A DNA stretch of 6,943 nucleotides from an uncultured Opitutales bacterium (GTDB lineage Bacteria > Verrucomicrobiota > Verrucomicrobiia > Opitutales > UBA2995), in the NCBI GenBank assembly GCA_937920335.1, contig CALGUT010000772.1, positions 1-6,943 on the forward strand, read 5' to 3'. A program made the position numbers and the translations under genes. The notes below the pieces were generated by a model. It worked only from the letters and a program-made list of their open reading frames with translations, did no database searches and had not been told where the DNA came from. Positions 1 through 6,594 of the stretch are shown here, in pieces; within the stretch, counting starts at the first letter, position 1; the number at the start of each line of letters is the position of its first letter.

Positions 1-1
1 G

Positions 2-901
2 CTTAACTTTATTGAAGGGAAATCCACGGGTTGGGCTGACGTCAACGAAGACGAGATTTCTGCAGGCATCAAGGCGGCGGTGGACAATGGCATCAATCAC
101 TTTGATAATGCCGATGTTTACGGAAATGGTCGTTCTGAGCGCATGCTGGCTCGGATACTGACAAAATTGGGCTTGAAGTCTGAAGACTTTGTTATCGCCA
201 GTAAAGTGGGACATTTTCGGGGAACCGCTGCGCATGCTTACGAACCACTTCACATCCGACACCAATGCGAGCAATCTTTGAAGAACCTTAAGCGAGACCA
301 CCTCGACATCTATTACCTGCATCACGGAAACTTTGGAAAGAATAACGAGTACTTAGAAGGAGCCGCTGAAACCCTCGATGCACTGGTCGCCGAGGGAAAA
401 GTTCGGTTAAAGGGGCAATCGGCATATACTGCAGCTCATTTTAAAGTGTCAGTTCCTGTCGTGCGTCCGACCGTTCTGCAAAGTTGGGCTCATATCATGG
501 ACAGACAGTTCATCGAGCCGAACAGCCCGGTCGGTAAACTCATGGCAGATCATAAATGCGCGTTTATCGCGTTTAGCCCACTCAATCAGGGGATCGTGTT
601 GGACAAGTTTCATCCCGAAAACCCACCTCAATTTGAAGAAGGGGATCATCGAAGAAGTTCTCAGAAATTCAGTCGCGAAAACCTTCAACTGTTGAAGCCC
701 ATGATGGCGGATATGAAAGAGCGATTCGGCTCATCAATTCCAGACCTTGCTTCAGTAGCATTGAGGTTCGTATTGGACTACCCCCATGTGGCGAGTGTGA
801 TCCCCGGTTTTCGCAGTCAGGAGCAGGTGATGAATAATCTCACGGTCACAAAGAGAACATTAACGCACGCTGATAGGGCGTTCATAAAGCGACTGTTTTA
901 A
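2..901 (+). CDS. Aldo/keto reductase, 5' end missing
   Basis: This is an NAD(P)H-dependent oxidoreductase of the aldo/keto reductase superfamily, a cytoplasmic TIM-barrel enzyme that interconverts carbonyls and alcohols. The reading frame is open from the left edge. A GTG at 80-82 could be taken as a start, but 26 in-frame residues before it (ending ...DEISAGIKAA) fit the first helix of the family, so the true start lies outside the window and roughly 15-30 residues are missing. The catalytic tetrad is visible: Asp at 104-106 and Tyr at 119-121 in FDNADVYG, Lys at 203-205 in VIASKVG, and His at 320-322 in YYLHHG. Near the C-terminus, VIPGFRSQEQVMNN (from about 797) matches the family's cofactor-phosphate binding segment. 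The gene is therefore probably functional. The substrate cannot be told from sequence. The HAD gene follows 111 bp downstream on the same strand; a shared sugar-related role is only a guess. Confidence 0.95.
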   Translation, partial: LNFIEGKSTGWADVNEDEISAGIKAAVDNGINHFDNADVYGNGRSERMLARILTKLGLKSEDFVIASKVGHFRGTAAHAYEPLHIRHQCEQSLKNLKRDHLDIYYLHHGNFGKNNEYLEGAAETLDALVAEGKVRLKGQSAYTAAHFKVSVPVVRPTVLQSWAHIMDRQFIEPNSPVGKLMADHKCAFIAFSPLNQGIVLDKFHPENPPQFEEGDHRRSSQKFSRENLQLLKPMMADMKERFGSSIPDLASVALRFVLDYPHVASVIPGFRSQEQVMNNLTVTKRTLTHADRAFIKRLF

Positions 902-1012
902 TAGCCCACTGTAGGACAACATGATTCTCGGTTCGTTTACGATCGTTAGAGATAATAGGACTCTTTCTTCGTTTTCGGTTGACGCCGTAGAGGTGTTTTC
1001 AATCGTTCGAGG

Positions 1013-1672
1013 ATGAATTTTGGTGGTCTGTTTGATTGGGATGGTGTGGTCATAGATTCTTCGAAGGCGCATGAGGAAAGCTGGGATTTACTCGGTGAGG
1101 AAGTCGGCAAGCCATTACCGGACGGACACTTCAAATTGGGTTTTGGCAGGAAGAATCAAGTAATCATTCCAGAGATATTGAAGTGGACAACCGACTATGA
1201 GGAGATCGAACGTTTGGGGGATCGGAAGGAGGAGCTGTATCGAGAGATTGTTGCTGCGAAAGGGGTGGATCGTATTCCGGGAATTGAAGCTTTTTTAAAG
1301 AACTTACATGAAGCGGGTGTACTGTGCGCTATCGGTTCGTCTACGCCTCGAAAGAATGTCGAGACGATATTGGCAATGGTAGGGTTTGGTAACTATTTTC
1401 AGGCAATCGTGTGCGCGGAAGATGTAACTCAGGGAAAGCCTCATCCGGAAGTGTTTTTAACCGGAGCGATGAGGCTTGGATTGGAGCCGTCCAAGTGTGC
1501 GGTTTTCGAAGACGCGTATGCGGGGCTCAAGGCAGCAAAAGCGGGCGGGATGAAGGCGATCGCATTATCGACGACGCATGAGGAGGGCGATCTACAGCGT
1601 GAGTCGCCAGATCTCATTATTCCTGACTTTCTGGACTTCGATGTGGCTATGTTGGAACGGGTTTTCGGGTAA
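1013..1672 (+). CDS. HAD-superfamily hydrolase, beta-phosphoglucomutase-like
   Basis: This 219-residue protein is a HAD subfamily I phosphatase or phosphomutase with an inserted helical cap (about residues 16-81). All four HAD motifs are present: the nucleophile and acid/base aspartates D8 and D10 in FDWDGVVIDS, the phosphate-binding serine S109 or S110 in AIGSSTP, K142 in GKPHPEVF, and the Mg-binding acidic pair E166-D167 in VFEDAYAG. H20 and R46 in the cap lie about where beta-phosphoglucomutase has His20 and Arg49, so mutase activity is possible. Phosphatases of sugar phosphates or phosphoglycolate share most of these residues, so the substrate is open. The ATG at 1013 is the only start: an in-frame TGA lies at 980-982 with no ATG, GTG or TTG between. 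This puts motif I only six residues from the N-terminus, normal for the family. A purine run (GAGG) touches the ATG, too close for a typical ribosome binding site. Confidence 0.93.
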   Translation: MNFGGLFDWDGVVIDSSKAHEESWDLLGEEVGKPLPDGHFKLGFGRKNQVIIPEILKWTTDYEEIERLGDRKEELYREIVAAKGVDRIPGIEAFLKNLHEAGVLCAIGSSTPRKNVETILAMVGFGNYFQAIVCAEDVTQGKPHPEVFLTGAMRLGLEPSKCAVFEDAYAGLKAAKAGGMKAIALSTTHEEGDLQRESPDLIIPDFLDFDVAMLERVFG

Positions 1673-1686
1673 GATTCGCTTTGAGC

Positions 1687-1704
1687 GATATAGAGAGGTA
1701 TATC
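1687..1704. repeat. Short inverted repeat between the HAD and symporter genes
   Basis: GATATA (1687-1692) and TATATC (1699-1704) form a perfect 6-bp inverted repeat around a 6-nt purine loop, 14 bp after the HAD stop. It is A/T-rich and has no following T-run, so it is not a convincing terminator. The rest of this 162-bp gap (1673-1834) shows no coding potential and no clear promoter. Confidence 0.3.
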
Positions 1705-1834
1705 TAGGGCCTTATGTCAGCTCTGTGCCCTGTTGAGAAGAAAAACTATTTCTACCGAAATTAAACGAATTCTTCCTTTGTGTTTTGTATACCCTCTGTG
1801 GTTAGTTTTTCCATCCTTTCAATCCTAGTTGTCC

Positions 1835-3280
1835 ATGCCTGAAAAAAAGAAACTGAGTCTCACTGCAAAAATACTGATAGGCATGTGTATGGGCATCGCC
1901 TTGGGAAGCCTTTTGAACGGTGGCTATTCCGCGGAAACCTGGGTGAAGCCGTATCTGGTGGACGGCTTCTTTGGAGTCGTCGGAACGATTTTTATTAATG
2001 CGTTGAAGATGTTGGTGGTACCTTTGGTACTGGTTTCGCTCATCTGTGGTACGGCTGCATTGGATGATGCCCGTCGCGTAGGGACTGTCGGCATAAAGGC
2101 AGTTGGTCTGTATCTGCTGACAACGGCGATTGCGATTTCCATGGCGTTGGGTTTGGCGCTACTAGTTAATCCAGGTAAGGGGATTGATCCCGACAAGTTC
2201 TTGGAAAAGGAGCCGGCTCAACTGTCCGGTGTGGAAGAGCAGGTTGTGGAGGTGGAAAGTGAATTGTCACGCGTGAAGGTAGAGGTCAATCGACTTGCTG
2301 TTGATGTGCTGAACCTGAGTCCTGTATTCACGGATCCGACTGAAGAGATGACTGCTAATGACGCACCTCGATTCTCGGTCGATCCGCCGCCACCGTTACG
2401 AGACGTATTAATCAATCTATTCCCAAGTAATCCGTTTCAGGCGATGAGCCAGGGCAACATGTTGCAGGTGATCGTGTTCGCGGTCCTGTTTGGTATTGCC
2501 ATAACGCTTGCCGGGGGTCCGGGGAAACGGATTCTCGATGTATTTAAAGACCTGAATGAGGTGGTAATGCGCTTGGTACTTTTGCTTATTGAGTTGGCAC
2601 CCTATGGGGTATTTTGTCTGGTCGCCGGGACCTTTGCGAAGCAGGGTTTCGGGGCGATTGTGCCGCTCGGCAAGTATTTCATTTTGGTGATCGTGGTGCT
2701 GGTCTTGCACGCGATCGTTACTTATCCGCTGTTGTTGAAATTATTTACCGGACTGAACCCGCTGACCTTCTTGCGGAAGGTGCGTGAAGTGCAGTTGTTT
2801 GCGTTCAGCACCTCAAGCAGTAATGCAACTCTGCCGATAACACTCGAAACGGTAGAGAATGACTTGGGCGTTCATAACTCAGTGGCGTCGTTTACGGTCC
2901 CTCTCGGCGCAACCATCAATATGGATGGAACCGCGATTATGCAGGGTGTTGCGACGGTATTTATAGCGGCTGCTTATGGAGTCGAGCTTTCAATGGCGGA
3001 TTTGATGGCGGTGATTGTCACAGCTACGATTGCGTCAGTAGGGACCGCTGGTGTTCCCAGTGTAGGACTGGTAATGCTGTCGATCGTATTGGTGCAAGTT
3101 GGATTACCCGTAGAGGGGATCGGCATTATCTGGGGAATTGATCGCTTACTGGATATGACACGAACGGCTGTTAATGTGACCGGGGATTCGATGGTCTCGC
3201 TTATTGTTGGAAAGTGGGAAGGGCGTTTGGATATGGATCGATTTAACGAAAAAATCGTTCCGAATGTGATCGACGAGTAG
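1835..3280 (+). CDS. Dicarboxylate/amino acid:cation symporter (SLC1/DAACS family) with coiled-coil loop insertion
   Basis: This 481-residue inner-membrane protein imports an acidic amino acid or C4-dicarboxylate with Na+ or H+, using the trimeric elevator fold of GltP, DctA and archaeal GltPh. Family signatures occur in order: hydrophobic TM1-TM6 (about residues 10-303), the serine-rich HP1 tip (S325-S329, then NATLP), NMDGT in TM7 (362-366), the HP2 loop with GTAGVPSVG (403-411), and TM8 with D440, R443, T444, N447 and D451 in DMTRTAVNVTGD. The arginine matches GltPh R397, which reads an acidic side chain, so glutamate, aspartate or a dicarboxylate is likelier than a neutral amino acid. The TM3-TM4 loop is unusually long (about residues 118-185) and contains a heptad repeat. 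An in-frame TAG at 1826-1828 limits the start to TTG 1829 or ATG 1835; ATG is chosen. No Shine-Dalgarno sequence precedes it. uvrB begins 40 bp downstream. Confidence 0.95.
   Translation: MPEKKKLSLTAKILIGMCMGIALGSLLNGGYSAETWVKPYLVDGFFGVVGTIFINALKMLVVPLVLVSLICGTAALDDARRVGTVGIKAVGLYLLTTAIAISMALGLALLVNPGKGIDPDKFLEKEPAQLSGVEEQVVEVESELSRVKVEVNRLAVDVLNLSPVFTDPTEEMTANDAPRFSVDPPPPLRDVLINLFPSNPFQAMSQGNMLQVIVFAVLFGIAITLAGGPGKRILDVFKDLNEVVMRLVLLLIELAPYGVFCLVAGTFAKQGFGAIVPLGKYFILVIVVLVLHAIVTYPLLLKLFTGLNPLTFLRKVREVQLFAFSTSSSNATLPITLETVENDLGVHNSVASFTVPLGATINMDGTAIMQGVATVFIAAAYGVELSMADLMAVIVTATIASVGTAGVPSVGLVMLSIVLVQVGLPVEGIGIIWGIDRLLDMTRTAVNVTGDSMVSLIVGKWEGRLDMDRFNEKIVPNVIDE
2222..2317 (+). other. Predicted coiled-coil segment inside the symporter TM3-TM4 loop
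   Basis: Symporter residues L130, V133, V137, V140, L144, V147, V151, L154, V158 and L161 follow an exact 3-4-3-4 spacing, about four and a half heptads. Charged residues (E134, E135, E139, E141, E143, R146, K148, E150, R153, D157) fill most of the outward positions. There is no proline or glycine between G132 and P163. Family topology places this loop on the periplasmic side. Extra valines off the heptad (138, 149, 156) leave some room for a beta structure instead. Confidence 0.7.
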
Positions 3281-3320
3281 GAGCTTGATAGCTGCTGAGA
3301 ATTGAGTCTCTCATTAGATA

Positions 3321-5351
3321 ATGGAGTCGAGTAAACCATTTAAGCTGAAGGCAGACTATACGCCGGGCGGAGATCAACCCGAGGCGATTGACGCGTTGGT
3401 GAAATCGATCCAGGGCGGCAATCGGTTTCAAACACTGTTGGGTGTGACCGGGTCTGGAAAGACGTTTACGATGGCGAATGTGATCGAGAAAATTCAACGG
3501 CCAACGTTGATCATTTCGCACAATAAGACACTTGCCGCACAGCTCTATTCAGAGTTCAAAAATTTCTTCCCGGACAATGCCGTCGAATACTTCGTAAGTT
3601 ATTACGACTACTATCAACCAGAGGCCTATGTGCCGGCAACGGATACATTCATTGAGAAAGATTCTTCTATAAATGATGATATCGAACGCCTGCGGATCGC
3701 AGCAACCAGCGCGCTGATCAGCCGGAAGGATGTGCTGGTCGTGGCGAGTGTATCGTGCATTTACGGACTAGGTTCACCGGAGGATTTTCAGGAGCTAATG
3801 ATTCCCATTCGAGTGGGGGATGATCTGGGGCGGGATGCGCTACTGCACCGTATGGTGGACAATCAGTATAATCGAAATGACGTGAGTCTGACCCGGGGTA
3901 ATTTTCGAGTGCGTGGAGACGTAGTAGATATTTTTCCCGCTTACATGGAAACCGCTATACGCGTGGAATTCTGGGGTGATGATATTGATAGTATCAAGGA
4001 GTTAGACCCGACTACGGGCGATACCGGAGCATCGCTAAACTATTTTGATCTGTATCCGGCAAGTCAGTACGTAACTACAAAAGACAAGGTCGACGGCTCG
4101 GTCGCGGGAATACGAAAAGAGCTCGAAGAGAGGGTGGCTTACTTTGAGTCCAAAGGACTACTACTCGAGGCTCAGCGTGTGAAAATGCGGACGGAGTACG
4201 ATTTGGAGCAGCTTCAGGAACTGGGTTTCTGCAGTGGAATCGAAAATTACTCTCGTTGGTTCAGTGGCAGAAAACCCGGAGAACGACCGTTCTGTCTAAT
4301 CGATTTCTTTCCGGAAGATCGTTTGATTATCCTGGATGAAAGTCATGTGACCTTACCGCAGATCGGTGGCATGTATCAAGGGGATCGGTCGCGGAAGACA
4401 ACCTTGGTGGAGCATGGGTTTCGATTGCCCTCGGCGATGGACAATCGCCCCATGAATAGTGAGGAATTTATGAGTCTGGCGAAGCAGCTGTTATTCGTAT
4501 CCGCTACACCACGACCGTTTGAAATGCAAAACTCAGCCGTGGTGGCTGAACAGATCATCCGGCCGACAGGTTTGCTGGACCCGCTAATGGAGGTGAGGAC
4601 GACAAAGGGACAAGTGGAACATCTGATTGGTGAGATCAATGCGGCGGTTGAGGAGGGCGAACGTGTCCTGGTAACGACGTTGACCAAGCGTATGTCGGAA
4701 GACCTGACGACCTACCTGCGGGAGGCTAAAATCAAAGTGGAGTATCTTCACTCGGACATCGACGCCATTGAGCGGGTTGAGATCTTGCGCAGACTTCGAG
4801 CGGGTGACTTTGATGCCCTGATCGGGGTCAATCTTTTGCGAGAAGGATTGGACCTGCCCGAAGTAGCTTTGGTAGCTATCCTTGATGCAGACAAAGAGGG
4901 TTTTTTGAGAAACTACACGAGCCTTGTGCAAACGGCTGGTCGGGCAGCGAGGCATGAGAAAGGGCGCGTTATTTTATATGCAGACAAAATGAATGATTCG
5001 CTGACTAAAACGATGGATATTACCGCCTATCGTAGAGAAAGGCAGGAGGCATTCAATGCGGAGCACGGTATTACTCCCAAGAGTGTGAAGCGGTCGATTC
5101 AATCGAGTTTGGTCTATAAGGTCAAGGAGGAGAAATCCAACTTGGTGGCAGAGGCATTGGGCGGTGATGAGCGGAAGCAAGTGATCGCAGAAATGGAAGT
5201 TGAGATGCTACAGGCTGCGGAGGACCTTGAGTTTGAGCGCGCGGCCTTGTTACGTGATCAGATAGAGCTGCTTCGTAGCGGAAAAGATGCAGCTCCTAAA
5301 AAGGGAAATTCATCCCGTGGTTATGGTCGCCGTAAGAAGAGGCGGTATTAA
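3321..5351 (+). CDS. uvrB: UvrABC excinuclease subunit B
   Basis: UvrB is the central damage-verifying helicase-like subunit of nucleotide excision repair. UvrA loads it at a lesion, it clamps one strand with a beta-hairpin, and it recruits UvrC for dual incision. At 676 residues it has the usual length. Visible landmarks in order are Walker A GVTGSGKT (41-48), the tyrosine-rich hairpin YYDYYQPEAYVP (94-105), SCIYGLGSPEDF (145-156), Walker B DESH (339-342), SATP (394-397), NLLREGLDLPEV (504-515), the arginine-finger region QTAGRAARHEKG (537-548), and a C-terminal UVR domain (about 617-652) that contacts UvrC. A very basic tail (RRKKRR at 670-675) ends the protein. An in-frame TAG at 3315-3317 leaves ATG 3321 as the start, with no clear Shine-Dalgarno sequence. 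The symporter stops 40 bp upstream, so co-transcription is possible. I see no SOS-box palindrome (CTG-N10-CAG type) in that gap, but the promoter could lie further upstream. Confidence 0.98.
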   Translation: MESSKPFKLKADYTPGGDQPEAIDALVKSIQGGNRFQTLLGVTGSGKTFTMANVIEKIQRPTLIISHNKTLAAQLYSEFKNFFPDNAVEYFVSYYDYYQPEAYVPATDTFIEKDSSINDDIERLRIAATSALISRKDVLVVASVSCIYGLGSPEDFQELMIPIRVGDDLGRDALLHRMVDNQYNRNDVSLTRGNFRVRGDVVDIFPAYMETAIRVEFWGDDIDSIKELDPTTGDTGASLNYFDLYPASQYVTTKDKVDGSVAGIRKELEERVAYFESKGLLLEAQRVKMRTEYDLEQLQELGFCSGIENYSRWFSGRKPGERPFCLIDFFPEDRLIILDESHVTLPQIGGMYQGDRSRKTTLVEHGFRLPSAMDNRPMNSEEFMSLAKQLLFVSATPRPFEMQNSAVVAEQIIRPTGLLDPLMEVRTTKGQVEHLIGEINAAVEEGERVLVTTLTKRMSEDLTTYLREAKIKVEYLHSDIDAIERVEILRRLRAGDFDALIGVNLLREGLDLPEVALVAILDADKEGFLRNYTSLVQTAGRAARHEKGRVILYADKMNDSLTKTMDITAYRRERQEAFNAEHGITPKSVKRSIQSSLVYKVKEEKSNLVAEALGGDERKQVIAEMEVEMLQAAEDLEFERAALLRDQIELLRSGKDAAPKKGNSSRGYGRRKKRRY

Positions 5352-5413
5352 AATTTTGTAACGTAGGCTTGAGGTCTATTATCGGCGTTGATGGCCTAGC
5401 TTAACTCCGCGTA

Positions 5414-5450
5414 TTTCGATGCGATCGTTTCATTACAGATCGTGTCGAAA
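5414..5450. repeat. Inverted repeat / hairpin upstream of the kelch gene
   Basis: The arms are TTTCGATGCGATC (5414-5426) and GATCGTGTCGAAA (5438-5450), with an 11-nt loop. In DNA, 11 of 13 positions pair; in RNA the two remaining positions form G-U wobbles, giving an unbroken 13-bp stem. No T-run follows on either strand, so it does not look like a standard intrinsic terminator. It ends 19 nt before the kelch ATG and lies 62 bp after the uvrB stop. It could be a 5'-UTR structure, a dyad operator, or a 3'-end-stabilising element for the uvrB transcript; the sequence does not decide between these. Confidence 0.6.
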
Positions 5451-5469
5451 GTCTCACTATTAACCAGTT

Positions 5470-6588
5470 ATGACAGCCAAGCAAAAAATCAATTTGTTCC
5501 TGGGGAATTTGATCTCTAAGGTTAATCCGCATTTGGCGGTAAGGATTCAGGATAAACGGGCCTTTGAAAGATACCAATCGAGTAATGGAGATATGGATTG
5601 GAAGCTAAAGGGTTATGGAAACCGTATGTTATATTCGGCTGCGGGAATGAGGGTTGGAAACAACGTTCTGATAGGTGGAGGCTATCGTAGTTGGGAGCTG
5701 GAGGTGAGTAACCAAATTAGTATATACGATCTGGAGTCCAATCAATGGCTACGAGATATTGAGATTCCCGTTGATGCTGCTCAAACTCATCAGGCAATTG
5801 CCTGTGAGTCTGATAGATACCTCTACTGGTTAGGCGGTCAGTTAGGCCCCCGTGTTCATCCATGCATCGCAACTTGTTATATACTGGATCTGGAAACGTG
5901 TGAGTGGACTCGGTTTATCGATTTTCCCCGGCCCATGTATGGCTCGACCGCACAGTTTTATGATGGAAAAATTCACGTTATAGGGGGTGCGGAAGCAGAC
6001 CGAAAATCAACTGCAACCATTCATTGGAGTATGCCGGTAAAGGATGGTAAACCGCTTGCAGATTCTTGGGCCGACGAACCGGAGACGCCTTTAGAAGGGA
6101 CTCACCGTGGAAGTGTTATCCTTGACGACTATCTATATCTGCCGGGTGGACAAATAGGAGAAACTCCACCCAAAAACGGCAACCCCGATGTGTATGATGC
6201 TAAGTTCGGAATGGAAGACGTATTCCCAGAGGTCGCCCGCTACAGTTTTAAGACCAAGACGTGGGAGCTAATTGCTCCGCTTCCCATACAAGTATCGCAT
6301 AACGACTGCACGGTGGTTACTCACAATGGCAAGGTATTGGTGGTAGGTGGCATGGAACTTCAGGATCCGGACACGCATGAGATTTTCTTAACGGATGCCA
6401 TTCAAGAATACGATCCGGCGACCAACACCTGGTCCAAGCGCGGATCCTTGGTCTATCGAGTCAAGTCGATGGTGTGTGCCGTTTTTCAAGGAAGCTTGTA
6501 TGTTTTTGGTGGGCAGAAAGATACGAGTGCTGAGGATCCGCGACCTGGAAGATTTACGAGTAATGTGTGGTGTGCTCCGCTGGATTAG
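5470..6588 (+). CDS. Kelch-repeat beta-propeller protein, function unknown
   Basis: This 372-residue protein is built almost entirely of kelch repeats. Six blades are marked by a hydrophobic strand ending in a double glycine: VLIGGG (66-71), YWLGGQ (119-124), HVIGGA (169-174), YLPGGQ (223-228), VVGGM (291-295) and YVFGGQ (344-349). Downstream aromatic positions such as YDLESNQW, LDLETCEW, YSFKTKTW and YDPATNTW fit the family pattern, so a closed six-bladed propeller is likely. The first 45 residues precede the repeats and look helical and basic; I see no signal peptide or lipobox, which suggests a cytoplasmic protein. NanM-type sialic-acid mutarotases share the fold and size but are periplasmic, and no specific match to them is evident. 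ATG 5470 is fixed by an in-frame TAA at 5461-5463 and has no Shine-Dalgarno sequence. The opposing transferase gene ends 6 bp beyond the stop. A binding or sugar-related role is inference only. Confidence 0.85.
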   Translation: MTAKQKINLFLGNLISKVNPHLAVRIQDKRAFERYQSSNGDMDWKLKGYGNRMLYSAAGMRVGNNVLIGGGYRSWELEVSNQISIYDLESNQWLRDIEIPVDAAQTHQAIACESDRYLYWLGGQLGPRVHPCIATCYILDLETCEWTRFIDFPRPMYGSTAQFYDGKIHVIGGAEADRKSTATIHWSMPVKDGKPLADSWADEPETPLEGTHRGSVILDDYLYLPGGQIGETPPKNGNPDVYDAKFGMEDVFPEVARYSFKTKTWELIAPLPIQVSHNDCTVVTHNGKVLVVGGMELQDPDTHEIFLTDAIQEYDPATNTWSKRGSLVYRVKSMVCAVFQGSLYVFGGQKDTSAEDPRPGRFTSNVWCAPLD

Positions 6589-6594
6589 AAAGGG

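Noticed and set aside
928..956. GATAAT at 951-956 as a -10 box for the HAD gene
   Set aside because: No recognisable -35 hexamer occurs at 16-18 bp spacing, and a single hexamer is expected by chance in this A/T-rich gap.
979..1007. TTGACG at 979-984 as a -35 box
   Set aside because: The sequence at the matching -10 position (ATCGTT) is a poor match and would leave almost no leader before the ATG at 1013.
1706..1731. AGGGC/GCCCT hairpin after the HAD gene as a terminator
   Set aside because: The stem is only 5 bp with a 16-nt loop and is followed by purines, not a T-run.
997..1824. TTTCAATC repeated at 997-1004 and 1817-1824, 8 and 10 nt before two start codons
   Set aside because: An 8-mer shared by only two sites in a 7-kb window is within chance, and the other starts lack it.
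3296..3313. TGAGA/TCTCA inverted repeat in the symporter-uvrB gap
   Set aside because: Five pairs around an 8-nt loop without a T-run; too weak for a terminator or a known operator.
2974..3521. Two overlapping reverse-strand open frames across the symporter-uvrB junction
   Set aside because: Their translations are low-complexity or unlike any family and lie antisense to clearly conserved coding sequence; they are shadow frames.
5364..5398. TAGGC/GCCTA inverted repeat downstream of uvrB
   Set aside because: Five base pairs separated by 25 nt is not a stable structure and lacks a T-run.
5388..5417. TTGATG with an 18-bp spacer to TATTTC as a kelch promoter
   Set aside because: Four of six and three of six matches with a non-ideal spacer is too weak to call; it is also the region of the hairpin.
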